The notes below the pieces were generated by a model, which was not told the origin of the DNA, did not search any database, and worked only from the letters and a program-made list of their open reading frames with translations. Position numbers and translations under genes: made by a program. Below are positions 33,646-44,008 of a stretch of 64,000 nucleotides of DNA, in pieces (position 1 is the stretch's first letter; every line of letters starts with the position of its first letter). This DNA is from Hypericum androsaemum (lineage: Eukaryota; Streptophyta; Magnoliopsida; Malpighiales; Hypericaceae): positions 16,506,689 through 16,570,688 of the forward strand of contig OZ023180.1 in the NCBI GenBank assembly GCA_963995505.1, in the 5' to 3' direction.

Positions 33646-36600
33646 TTATCCACGAGCAGCAAGTCTAGTTGGCATTGGAAACGCGTCGAAATAAGGTGTA
33701 AGATCAGCAACGTTGAAGCTCTTTGACACACCAAACTCGTCCGGGAGATCAATGACATACGCATTATCATTTATGCATCTAAGCACTTTGAATGGTCCGA
33801 ATTTCCGAGCTTGCAACTTGCCTCCCATGTTGCTCGGCATTCTTTCTTTCCTGAAATGCACCATCACTTGTTCTCCAGGTTGAAAAATCTGAGCACGTCT
33901 ATGCTCGTCACTTCTTGCCTTCTCTTTGTTGTATGCTTCCTCCAACTTCTTATGGACCTCGTCAATCACTGCTTGCACTTGCTCTGCGAATGCAATTGCC
34001 GAAGGATTACTCTTGCTTGGCCTTGGAACTGAAGACACGTCTACCAAATGGTTAGGAATTTTTGTATAGACTAAGGAGAAGGGTGACTTTCCTGTCATTC
34101 GGTGGACTGCTCCATTATACGCGAATTCAGCTATTGGCAAAGCTAAATCCCATTGCCTTTTCTTCTCGTGACAAATGCTTCTCAGCAAGTTCCCAAGTGT
34201 TCTAATCGTAGCCTCGGTCTGGCCATCGGTCTGCGGATGAGCTGTCGTGCTATATTGCAACGTAGCATCGAACATCTTCCAAAGGGTTCTCCAAAAACTT
34301 GCTAGAAACTTCACGTCTCGATCCGATGTAATGGTTCGTGGGACTCCATGCAATCTCACCACTTCCTTGAAGAAATGCTTCGCCACACCGTAAGCGTCAT
34401 TCGTCTTCTTGCAAGGAATGAAATGTGCCATCTTTGACAACTTGTCAACAACCACGAAGATAGAATCCACACCACGAGGGTGCGGGGTAAGCCAAGCACG
34501 AAATCCATGCTTAAATCCTCCCATATTGCCTTCGGGATTGGCAAGGGTGTGTAAAGCCCCGTGTTATGGACTGTGCCCTTTGTCTCTTGACACACTCTAC
34601 AATGCTCCACCATCTTCGCAACATCCTTGCTCATCTTAGGCCAATAAAATCTTTCAACCAAGGATGCAAGAGTTTTATCCCTTCCCAAATGAGCAGCAAG
34701 ACCACCTCCATGCATTTCCCACATTAATTGTTCACGAAGTGAAGTCTTCGGAATGCAAAGCTGATTTCCTTTCATAAGAAAATCCTCCTGAAGAAAATAA
34801 TCTTCGACACTTCTCCCACTCTTGCATCTCGTCCATATATCAGAAAAATCATCATCATCTTCGTAAAGATCCTTGATGCACTTGAAGGCCGTAACCATCC
34901 CCTCCAATTCAATCAACAAGCTCACCCTTCTACTAAGAGCATCAGCAACCACATTCTGACTTCCACTCTTGTGAGCTATTTTGAAAGGGAACTTTTGCAA
35001 ATAAGTGCACCACCTCGCATGCATATGATTAACAAAATTGGACTGATCGTTCAAAAACTTTAAAGCCTTGTGGTCCGTATACAGAACAAACTCCTTCCCC
35101 ACTAGGTAATGCTCCCACGTCTTAAGAGCTCGGAAGATAGCATAAAACTCTTGCTCATACGTAGACCACGTTTGCCTATGCTCACTCAAATTTTCACTAA
35201 AATATGCAATGGGACGCTTCTCTTGAGATAAAATAGCTCCAATGCCTACTCCACATGCATCAACATCTACTTCAAACAATTTAGAAAAGTCAGGGAGTGC
35301 AAGTACCGGAGTGGAGCTCAGCTTCTCTTTCAATTCATCAAAAGCTTTTCCCGCCTCGTCATTCCATTCGAACTTGGATTGCTTCTTCAACAAGGAAGTG
35401 AGAGGATCCGCAATTAAACTGAAATTGCGTATAAACCTTCGGTAAAAAGTTGCTAAGCCAAGGAAACTTCGCACTTGACTTGCATTCGACGGTACTGGCC
35501 ACGAGCAGATTGCTTCTATATTGGCCTGATGAACTTGAACTCCATCCTTTCCCACAACGAAGCCTAGGAACAATAATTTATCCTTCCAGAAAATGCACTT
35601 CTTCAAATTCGCGATCAAGTTATTGCTTCTTAGGGCATCGAACACTTGCTTCAAGTGATCAAGATGCTCCTCCTCGGTTTTGCTGTAGACAAGGATGTCG
35701 TCGAAGTAAACGACCACGAATCGATATAGAAAAGGCTTCATGACTTGGTGCATCAACCGCATGAAGGTGCTTGGAGCGTTAGTCAACCCGAAGGGCATGT
35801 CAAACCATTCGTACAGTCCATCCTTCATTTTGAAAGCCGTCTTCCACTCGTCACCAGGGCGGATTCAGATTTGGTGGTATCCGTTCTTCAAATCTATCTT
35901 CGAAAAGATCGTAGCTCCGCATAAGCTATCAAGCATGTCATTCAAATGCAGAATCGGAAAGCGATACCCCACCGTTATCTTATTGATGGCGCGACTGTCC
36001 ACGCACATCTTTCACGAGCCATCGCGTTTCGGAACCAAGAGGGCTGGGACTCCACACGGGCTAAGGCTCTCTTGTATGTATCCTTTCTCCAACAATTCCT
36101 GGACTTGCTCCCTCAGTATTTGGTTCTCGCGTGGACTCATCTTATAATGAGGCAAGTTAGGTAAGGTTACACCCGGGATCAAATCTATTTGGTGCTGTAT
36201 GTCTCTCAACGGTGGCAAACCTTTCGGCAACTCATCAGGTACGACTTCAGGGAAAAGTTCGAGCAATTCTTTAACCTGCTCAGGAAGGTTGCTCTCGGAA
36301 TCTTCCTTGTGCACTTCAGCCTCCTTCATTATCAAAACATGATTACCTCCGAATTCTTTGATTGAGGCAAGTAGTACCTTAGCCGAAGTCACGAGAGACA
36401 CGACTTGCATGGCACTGTTGAGTTGCATTCTTCCTTGCTTCGGCTTCCTTGGGAGGAGGGTGAACTGTTGGTTGCCCTTCTTCACTTCGTATGTGTTCTC
36501 TTTCCCCCTATGAACCGTTTGGTTGTCAAACTCCCAAGGTCGTCGCAGCAAGATGTGGCAAGCATCCATCTCCAACACATCACATGTCACCACATCAGTG

Positions 36601-38018
36601 AATTTGCCAATGGAAATTAGAACTACGCACTTCGAGTTAACCATTATCCCACCTCTGGATCGAACCCATCCGATGGAGTATGGAGCTGGATGAGGTGTGA
36701 TTTTGAGGCCAAGCTTGTCAACAACCTGCTTGCTCACAAAATTCTCTTGGCTCCCACCATCTATGATCACTTCGCACACCTCTTCTCCAACATGGCACTT
36801 CGTGCGAAATAAATTATGTCTTTGAGAGTCCTCCTTCTTGGTAGTAGTCAATGCCACCTTCTGAATCACTCCACAATACTCTTCCTCTCCTTCTTCTTGA
36901 TCATCGGATTCCTCCTCTTCACTCTCTTCCACTAGGGCACAGTACAAAGACTCGGATCGATCTTCTCCTCCTCTTTTGCACACCTGAACAAACTTCCTCT
37001 TTGGGCATTCGCTTGACTTGTGTCCCAGCTCGTTACACTTGTAGCACCGTATGACCGTAGTGCCTTCTACTTCCTTCCCCTTCCTTTGTGAACCTTCTGG
37101 GACAGCCTTAGGCTTAGTTGCGATCCTAGGCTCAGTTGCTTGCATCGCACTCTTCTCGACTCCACTTCTTTGAAAAGTTGAAGGCTGGCCTGGTCCTGAA
37201 TAACGCGGCAAGGGCGTCTTCTTCTTCTTAAGGGTCGCTCCTATTTTCCTTGCTTTGTGACACACATCTTGGAAATAAAGGAAAGTATCAAACTCCATCT
37301 TACTTTTCACTTCATAATTCAAGCCATCGATGTAACGTGCTATTTGTTGATCTTCATTCTCTTCTATGTTATTCCGTGCAGCTAGCCTCATGAACTCGGC
37401 GGTGTACTCATCCACAGAACGATTTCCTTGTGAACATGACAAGAACTGAAGATACAACGACTGGTGGTAGTCCACGGGAAGGAATCGTGACCTTAAGGCT
37501 TGCTCCATCGAAGGCCAGTCATGAATAGGGGCCTCTCCTCGCCTCCTCCTTGTCTCTTGTTCCTTCCTCCACCAAACAGCTACTCCGGATTCTAACTTGA
37601 AGGCTACATAATTCACCTTCTGCTCCTCAGTTAGATCCATACAATCAAAATATTTTTCTACCGAATCCAGCCAATTCAGGAAAGTTTCCACGTCCACATC
37701 CCCGTAGAATTTCTCAATATTCATCTTGAACGGTCGATCTACACGCCTATCACCTCTCTCTTCTCCTCTATAGGCTTCTCTTCTCCTACCTCGTCCTCCA
37801 TCTCCTCGGCCTCGTCCGCGAATACCCCGGGCTCCTCCTCTCACATCTAGTGTATCATCAGACTCAGTTTCATCCGTGCCCCATGGAACGTTGCGTACCT
37901 CCGCAGGTGGTGGTGCTTGTGCCGCGGGTTGTACAGCCATGTTCCTGAGCTGTGTCAACACGTCTTGCGTCAAATTCTCTAAGTCTCCAAGTCTCCTTGA
38001 GATGTCCGGATCGGTCAT
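33646..38018 (-). pseudogene. Gypsy gag-pol polyprotein, disabled
   Basis: Gag starts at MTDPDISRRLGD (38018). In order: a glycine/arginine-rich patch, the capsid region (FLNWLDSVEKYFD, VAVWWRKEQ, RSRFLPVDYH), zinc knuckle CYKCNELGHKSSEC, protease (IIDGGSQENFVS), reverse transcriptase (FDDILVYS), RNase H ([17 protein letters not shown]), integrase with its HHCC finger (H...HLGRDKT...CRVCQ) and core, and a GPF-type module ([10 protein letters not shown]) near the end. No chromodomain is visible. Three lesions: nonsense codons at 36009-36011 and about 35865-35867, both TGA in the reverse transcriptase, and a one-base frameshift near 34490 in the integrase. It cannot make a full polyprotein. Confidence 0.9.
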
Positions 38019-38178
38019 GATTGCTCGGTCTTTTGGTGGTGCTAGGTGGGTAATTGAGGAACGGATCAGGGGATCACGTATGCTTGTTGGTCGGCTCGTA
38101 GATGGGCTAAGGTAAAATTCGTAAGATGATCGGGACAAAGGAAACAAAATGGAATCGTAACAGGGCTCTGATACCACT

Positions 38179-38658
38179 TAGCGTAGCACAACGGGTGGTG
38201 ATTGATATGTTTCGAAAAAGGTTAGAATTAAAAGGATAGGTAACTCCTAAATCAAAAACTTCCGCAATTGATTTAGAAGGGGCTTAACGAATTAAGCAGC
38301 CAGCAAGGGCGAGATTATAGACGATAATCATGCAAGTCCATGCATCGTAAAGGAAAGAGAATAACTCTCGGGAATATTTCGGGTTCAAAATTGTCTCCAC
38401 TTCATTATTCCGTTTCGAACTAAATAGGCAACATCTTGGCTGTTACAACTCACGCCTACGAGCAACTAATGTGCATCTAATGCCTTGGATAGGCAATTAT
38501 TGACCCCGTTCTAAAAATAAGCAACGGACACACCCCGAAGTGAATTTCGCATTAAAGACGCAATCATAAAGAGTCCAAATTCAAAGAAAATAATGTGCAA
38601 CATTAATGCGCACTTATTCAATAACACGAGCTGGAAAATTGGAGAAGTTCCTACGGCA
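38179..38658 (-). repeat. 5' LTR of the gypsy element
   Basis: 480 bases, lacking a CTGG-type 4-base insert seen in the partner. It is followed on the minus strand by AG and the primer site. Confidence 0.95.
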
Positions 38659-38663
38659 GATGT

Positions 38664-39038
38664 ATGGGTGAGTTGGATGTGGCAGTTGTGCTTTTGACCA
38701 GAGGAGTAATTGTTCTGACAGTTCCTGAGCTTCAAGTACCCATAGAGATAGAAGTTGTCAGAGACTATATTCTCAAGCGAAGGGATGTTAAAGTTTGGCA
38801 ACGACAACAAGAGATCCAAGTCAATAGGATTTCAAGTCTAATTGCTGCTTCGAGGATGTACCAAAGGAGTTTATCATCATCAATTGATCTACTACGATTG
38901 CTAAGTTTGGCTGGCAGCAGCCATAGACAATTTTTGCAGAGATGTAGTTGTCCTCTCCAGCTGCTCACAAGCGAAGAGGCGTGGATTTGGCTTATGCATG
39001 ACATGGCAGTTCCAGAGCATGTTGAGTCTTCCTGTTAA
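38664..39038 (+). CDS. 3' part of the unknown ORF of the middle element
   Basis: 124 codons after the gypsy insertion, in the frame of the ORF that starts at 31654. It has basic and hydrophobic stretches and no recognised motif (LKRRDVKVWQRQQEIQ near residues 37-52). It ends about 235 bases before the 3' LTR. Confidence 0.5.
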   Translation: MGELDVAVVLLTRGVIVLTVPELQVPIEIEVVRDYILKRRDVKVWQRQQEIQVNRISSLIAASRMYQRSLSSSIDLLRLLSLAGSSHRQFLQRCSCPLQLLTSEEAWIWLMHDMAVPEHVESSC

Positions 39039-39274
39039 TACTGCTACACATGTTGGAACGACATTCATATTGGTGGCTGCAAGTGTTGACAATACAGAGG
39101 TTGTATATTGGTTTGGTCCAAAAGTTGAGTAGACTATGTCACGTGATTTGACTGCAAGTTTTACTCGGGTTCAGCTGCAACTCAACAAGAACCTATCGTG
39201 CAGAGGCGAATTCGACAATCTGATTTTAATGTTCCTTGAACCTTGAGGACAAGGTTCATTTGGAAGAGAGAAGT

Positions 39275-39501
39275 TGTAAGATATTCGATACTTAATTGAA
39301 TAGAATTAAAAGTTGTTAGGTAAATGTATAATTAGACCTCGGTATAAATAGAAGGTAGTAAGTACTAAATAGGATAATCTGGACATTGGTAACCAAAACT
39401 CTATTGAGATACGTTCTCATTCTATCTTCTCCTTCTATCTCTCTCTCATTTCATTTTCCTCAATTCTTGCCCTTGAAACCCTAATTCTATAATTAGGTTC
39501 A
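39275..39501 (+). repeat. 3' LTR of the middle element
   Basis: 227 bases from TGTAAGATATTCG to AATTAGGTTCA. It has shorter TCTCC-type runs than the 5' LTR. The following TGACT is the likely right target copy; the left one was deleted with the LTR start. Confidence 0.85.
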
Positions 39502-40204
39502 TGACTTTCGAAAAAAGTGTACGAGGTTCTTACTTTTCAGAGAAATGTTGGTCTCGGGTTCCTGGCTAACGTCAGCACTCAATTTTTCATTTTTTTTTTC
39601 ATAAAAATAACAGTATACCTTTAAACAAAAAAATGACAAAATCTTACCTTCTTCAAGTTTGGAACCCAAACAACACCGTGACATCTTTATCAACCTTCAT
39701 CTCCAATCAACAAGTACTAGGAAACCAAAATAAAACTCCCGATCCATCCATTAAAACCAAATCAAGAAATCAACAAGTACCAAACATTAAAACCCTCAAG
39801 CTCTCTGATCTCCCACTCCCATCTCGACGAGTCTCAACTACTGGGACAAGGATGAGTTCGAGTCCCGATCATAAACCCTAATCTATAAGTTTCCATGTTC
39901 AATCTTAATTTCAATCGAGCTAGGGTTTTCTTTGATCGATTTGTTTTTGCAACATTGAGTCCTCTGGTGAGCTCCCAAACGCACAGATCTGGAACACCGC
40001 TCAAGCCCGCCGGCAACCATGAAGAGGGAGCTCACTGGAGAGGGCGAAGCCGGGGAGTCGGAGGGACCAGAGAGCGAGGGTGGCCCCGACCTTGGGGGCG
40101 ACTCAGGGGTGGAGCGGGAGGCGTCCCAAACCCACAACCCAGAAACCCCTCCACCGCTGACCTAGGAGCGTCTTCGTTGTACGCCCTCTCTCCCCATATT
40201 TTTG

Positions 40205-40332
40205 GCGACGGCGAGCTCCTCTCTTCTGGGGAAGACAGCGGGCTCCTCTCTTCTGGGCACGACGGCGAGCTCCTCTCTTCTGGGCACGACGGCGAGCTCC
40301 TCTCCTCTCTTCTGGGCACGATGACGAGCTCC
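40205..40332. repeat. 27-base tandem repeat inside the outer Mutator-like element
   Basis: About four copies of a GGCGAGCTCCTCTCTTCTGG-type unit. In some frames it encodes short serine/leucine or arginine-rich repeats. It is unlikely to be a real protein. Confidence 0.7.
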
Positions 40333-41074
40333 ATGAAGGTTGTAGCTCGGTCTCTTGCAATTTTTGGATCTTTGGATCTGGGAGGTTGCGTTGGAAAAAA
40401 TCGGTGCTCCCTCTAACAGATGTTTCTGGGCTCTTGGAGTTAAAGATTTAAAGTCGAAGCTTTGGTTAAAAAATTTGAAGTCGAAGCTTTGGTTAAAAAA
40501 ATTTAGGATGGAGATGAAGATTTCGATAAAAAAAAAAGGGAGATGAAGACAAAAATAGATTCTGGGTTGTTTTTATGTTTGTTCTTGATGTTCAAATATT
40601 GTTCCAAGGTTGAAGATGTAGATTTTTTTTTTTTTTAAGGGCATAAAGATCATTACACATGACCAAAAAATAAAAAATAAGTACTAACGTTATCTAGGGA
40701 CCTGAGATCAATATTTTTCTAAAAAGTAGGTACCTCATATACTATTTTCGAAAGCCAGGAACCTGCGAGTAATAAAACTATAAACCAGGGACCCGAAGAT
40801 AATTTGCCCTTTATACAATTAAGATCTGCTCTTATATCAAATGAAAAAAAAATCAATTGAAATTTCAAATACGGTTAAATCCTGTTTCAATAGTCTCTTT
40901 GATGCTCATAATATTTTATGCTACTTGTTTTAGAGTATTAATCTTTTTCCCTTTTGCATGTTGATCTTTACTGAATCAAAGATATTTATAATACATTTTT
41001 TTCTAAATACTAATCTTTTAATTAACAATCAACTCTCACATGTCATAAGCCGAGTTCAATCAGCTTAATCAATT

Positions 41075-41181
41075 TAGTTAAATTGATTAACATCACAAAG
41101 AGCATACTAATTCAAGAAGGTTAAAGGTTCAAACTCCGACAATTATAATCATGGTATTAAAATTTTATTTTTCAAAAAAAA
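41075..41181 (+). mobile_element. tRNA-derived SINE copy with 17-base target duplication
   Basis: Flanked by the perfect duplication AATCAGCTTAATCAATT at 41058-41074 and 41182-41198. It contains a B-box-like AGGTTCAAACTCC and a CATGGTATTAAAATTTT tail that ends in an A run, matching the copy at 58711-58815. Confidence 0.75.
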
Positions 41182-41344
41182 AATCAGCTTAATCAATTGA
41201 AGAAAACAGACTTAAATTAGGTCTCAAACTATCGTAACTCCCAAATTAGCTCAAGATTATGAGATTGGATTGAGTCCTGACCATTAAAATGAGTCTTGAA
41301 CCATTCTAAATAAAAGATGAGCCATTGGATTGGTTTTGAATAAA

Positions 41345-41865
41345 GGAAAAAGTTTACTAAAGTACTCTGTAGTTTCATACTTTTTTACCTTAGTACCTTG
41401 TGGTTTGACTTTTTCTTTTTAGGTGACAGAGATTTCGAAAAGTGACACTTTTGGTGACAAATTGTTAACCATGGTTGATTTTTCCAACCACACCATACAC
41501 ATAGATGCCACATCATCGCCACATCGTATTTTTATATCCTAAGTGGTGATGACGTGGCAAAATTACAAAATCTCAAAAGTCAAAATTATAAAATCGTCAC
41601 TTTGCCAAAATTTTTATAATTAGGGTTAGAAAAATAAAGGGATTGAGATTTTATAATTTTGCCACGTCATCGCCACTTATGATATAAAATGGCGATGACG
41701 TGGCATTGATGTGTATGGTCAGGTTGGAAAAATCAACCCCGGTTAAAAATTTGTCACCAAAAGTGTCACTTTTCGAAACATCTGTCGCCTAATAAAAAAA
41801 GTCAAACCACAGGGTACTAAAGTAAAAAAGCGTAAAATTACATGGTACTTTAGTGAACTTTTTCC
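41345..41865. mobile_element. Non-autonomous Mutator-like element, 521 bases
   Basis: Exact 9-base target duplication TTGAATAAA at 41336-41344 and 41866-41874. The element starts GGAAAAAGTTTACTAAAGTA and its right end is the inverted counterpart; the arms run over most of its length, including GACGTGGCA and GTGTCACTTTTCGAAA blocks. It has no coding capacity. Confidence 0.88.
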
Positions 41866-42046
41866 TTGAATAAATCATGTGCGATATCTCACAGTCAAAA
41901 TTTACGTGGGGGCATTTTGGTAAACTACCCTACCCTTTTCACTCTCCCTTTATGCTTTTTCTTTGGAAAAAAAATACAGGAAGCTCTGGTCTCCTCCTCC
42001 CATCGTCTTTCTCCCTCCTAGTTGGCGATATGTTTCTCTTCTTTCC

Positions 42047-42290
42047 AGTGACGACTCTCTGATGGCCGGCGACTTTTCGGCCTCATCTCGAAGCTGCTAT
42101 TCGCCTCGTCTTGGACAGGTCGCGGGAAGACGACGAGAGATCTCGAAACGGCATCGGTCTCCAGCAATGACTCTCCGATGGCCGGCGACTCTCCGGCTTA
42201 ACCTCGACGTTGCTATCCGCCTCGTCTTGGACAAGTCACGGAAAGACGACGAGAGATCTCGAAACAACATCGGTCTCCGGCAAAACAACG
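42047..42290. repeat. Tandem duplication of a roughly 116-base unit
   Basis: Two copies of a block containing GATGGCCGGCGACT, CGCCTCGTCTTGGACA and GACGACGAGAGATCTCGAAA. The second copy has substitutions. It is GC-rich relative to its flanks and could be part of a captured gene or transposon interior; no protein family was recognised on either strand. Confidence 0.7.
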
Positions 42291-42907
42291 TCTCCTTGTC
42301 ATCGTCGTCATCTTCGTCTGCGACATCGGTGGTCTCCTCAATCAGCAACGACTCCATGGTGTTTCGATCTTCGGCCTGGACAGTCAGGGACCCATCAAGG
42401 TCGTCGCCCCTTCTCAACGTGACTGTCAGACTATTTCTGTCATCAAGTGAACTTTCTCATGGTCACCCATTCTATGAGTCAACAATGACAATTGTTCAGC
42501 ATCCTGTCGTTCAGCATTCTCTCCGATCAGTGTCTAGATGGTATGTCATGCATGTGAAAATATTATGCCCAGTTATTTTAAAATAGTATGTCCCGGTTAT
42601 GTCACAATAGTTTATCTGATTATGTCATTTCTGGTTATGTCAACATTGTATGTCATATATAACAAAATGGTATATTCAATTATGCCCATTTTAATTTTTT
42701 TCTCAAAAAAAGTTATGCCCATTTTAATTCACTATAATATAACAGTTTGATTTAATATGTATAATAACTTAAATAATACTTATAATAAAAAATTAAATAA
42801 TTAATTAAATAATATATCAATTCAATTTTTTATGGCATACCAATTTGATATTTTATGTTATACTGATTCGATTTATTTTATCAATTCGTTTCACCTGTTA
42901 TACTGAT

Positions 42908-43868
42908 TCCAAAAATGATTTTACCATCCCCCGTCTTTGGTTTTAGAAACTCTCGGGTCCCTGGCTAACGTCATAGGCTCTTTTTTCATTTTTGGTCATA
43001 AAAATGACTATTATACCCCTCGGTCTTCTTCTCAGGCGAACAAAACTCTCCGGCGAACTCCGACGAGATCCCGTCCTCGTAACTCCCCCTAGACCCCCGC
43101 GACTCTCCGAATTGAAGAAAGGGGAGCTCCCAAACTTCCCAAATAGATCGGCATTGAGCGGGATGGCACCGGTAGACCCCAGCTCGAGGACCCCGCTCCC
43201 GGACGGCACATAAACAACTAAGATGGTGACATAATCCGGAGACAGTCCTGGATACAAGACGATTCTTCTGGGTTTTCAACCTCTCTCTCTCTCTCTCTCT
43301 ATAGGAAACAAGACGATTCTGAGAAGAACGACGGCGGCGAAGAGCCGGTGGCCTCTCCGGAGAAGAACAGAGACGAAGAAGAGCGCCATGGCCGAGAAGA
43401 AAGGCAACGAAGACGATTCTAATTGGCTGACATCATCATCTATCTCGCTCTCTCTCTTTCTCCGGGACAAGTTTAGTAATCAGTCCCTCTTCTCCTCGAC
43501 CAGAAAGCTCAGCACTGTCACCGTCGTCGTTGTACCCAGGAGGTAAACCCCAATTCGGAAATGCCACCGTCGTTTCTCAATGGGATGGGACTCGCCGGCC
43601 AGGCCTTCTATCTGAAAGTTTGGGAGCTCGCCTTTCTTCAAACCGGAGAGTCGCGGGGGTCTAGGGGGAGTAACGAGGACGGGATCTCGCCAAAGAGTTT
43701 TGTTCGCTTGAGAAGAAGATCAGAGGGGTATAATAGTCATTTTTATGACCAAAAATGAAAAAAGAGCCTATGACGTCAGCTAGGGACCCGAGGGGGAGGT
43801 TTAACCAAAGACGGGAAACGGTAAAATTATTTTTGAAAATGTAGGGACCCGAGGGGGAGGATGACCAA
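42908..43868. mobile_element. Inverted-repeat element related to the outer element of the nest
   Basis: Arms of about 230-250 bases: CGGGTCCCTGGCTAACGTCA, CATTTTTGGTCATAAAAATG and GGAGAGTCGCGGGGGTCTAG with their complements. The GGGTCCCTGGCTAACGTC and CATAAAAATRAC blocks are shared with the ends of the 30788-40809 element, so the two are the same family. The outer left end seems truncated, since the right arm continues about 30 bases further. The interior includes a (CT)n run at 43281-43301. Confidence 0.7.
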
Positions 43869-44008
43869 TTAAGATAAAAAAATAAAATTTAAAGTATATT
43901 TGACACAATTAAAGTGGAGACATCACCCACCACTCCACGCGCGTATCCCTTAGGTCCCCTTCAGCGCGTTTTCCCATATATGCTCTCTCCCATAATTGCC
44001 CTATTTTT

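Larger units (their letters stand above)
33139..38658 (-). mobile_element. Ty3/gypsy LTR retrotransposon, innermost layer of the nest
   Basis: 5520 bases on the minus strand, with target duplication GATGT at 33134-33138 and 38659-38663. LTRs are 480-484 bases, TG...TA ended, and differ at about seven positions plus one 4-base indel (about 98.5 percent identical), so insertion is recent. The Met-tRNA primer site (TGGTATCAGAGC, complement of about 38165-38176) is two bases inside the 5' LTR; a purine tract (complement of TCCTCCCCTCCTTA at 33623) precedes the 3' LTR. It carries the gag-protease-RT-RNase H-integrase order of gypsy. Confidence 0.95.
30829..39501 (+). mobile_element. Pol-less LTR retrotransposon (LARD-like), middle layer of the nest
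   Basis: The 5' LTR (30829-31022) and 3' LTR (39275-39501) are near-identical over their shared part. Met-tRNA primer site TGGTATCAGAGC at 31028-31039; purine tract GGAAGAGAGAAGT just before the 3' LTR, preceded by CTTGAGGACAAGG typical of plant gypsy tails. Only gag-like and unknown coding sequence is present; no protease, reverse transcriptase or integrase. Without the nested gypsy it is about 3.15 kb. The first 47 bases of the 5' LTR are missing. Confidence 0.85.
30788..40809. mobile_element. Mutator-like element enclosing two nested LTR elements
   Basis: The perfect 9-base duplication TTTATACAA (30779-30787 and 40810-40818) frames sequence whose ends are inverted copies: GGATAAATTATCCTCAGGTT at the left and the complement of AACCTGGGACCC...TTTGCCC at the right. 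After the left 41 bases (to 30828) the arm is broken by the LTR insertion and resumes at 39502 with TTTCGAAAAAAGTG and GGTTCCTGGCTAACGTC. Without the insertion the element is about 1.35 kb. The interior (39660-40560) is GC-rich in places and has no recognised transposase, so it is non-autonomous, possibly gene-carrying. Nine-base duplications are the hallmark of Mutator-like transposition. Confidence 0.85.

Noticed and set aside
39895..40416. 173-codon ORF in the outer Mutator-like element
   Set aside because: Spans a 27-base tandem repeat and several frames are open there; no protein family was recognised.
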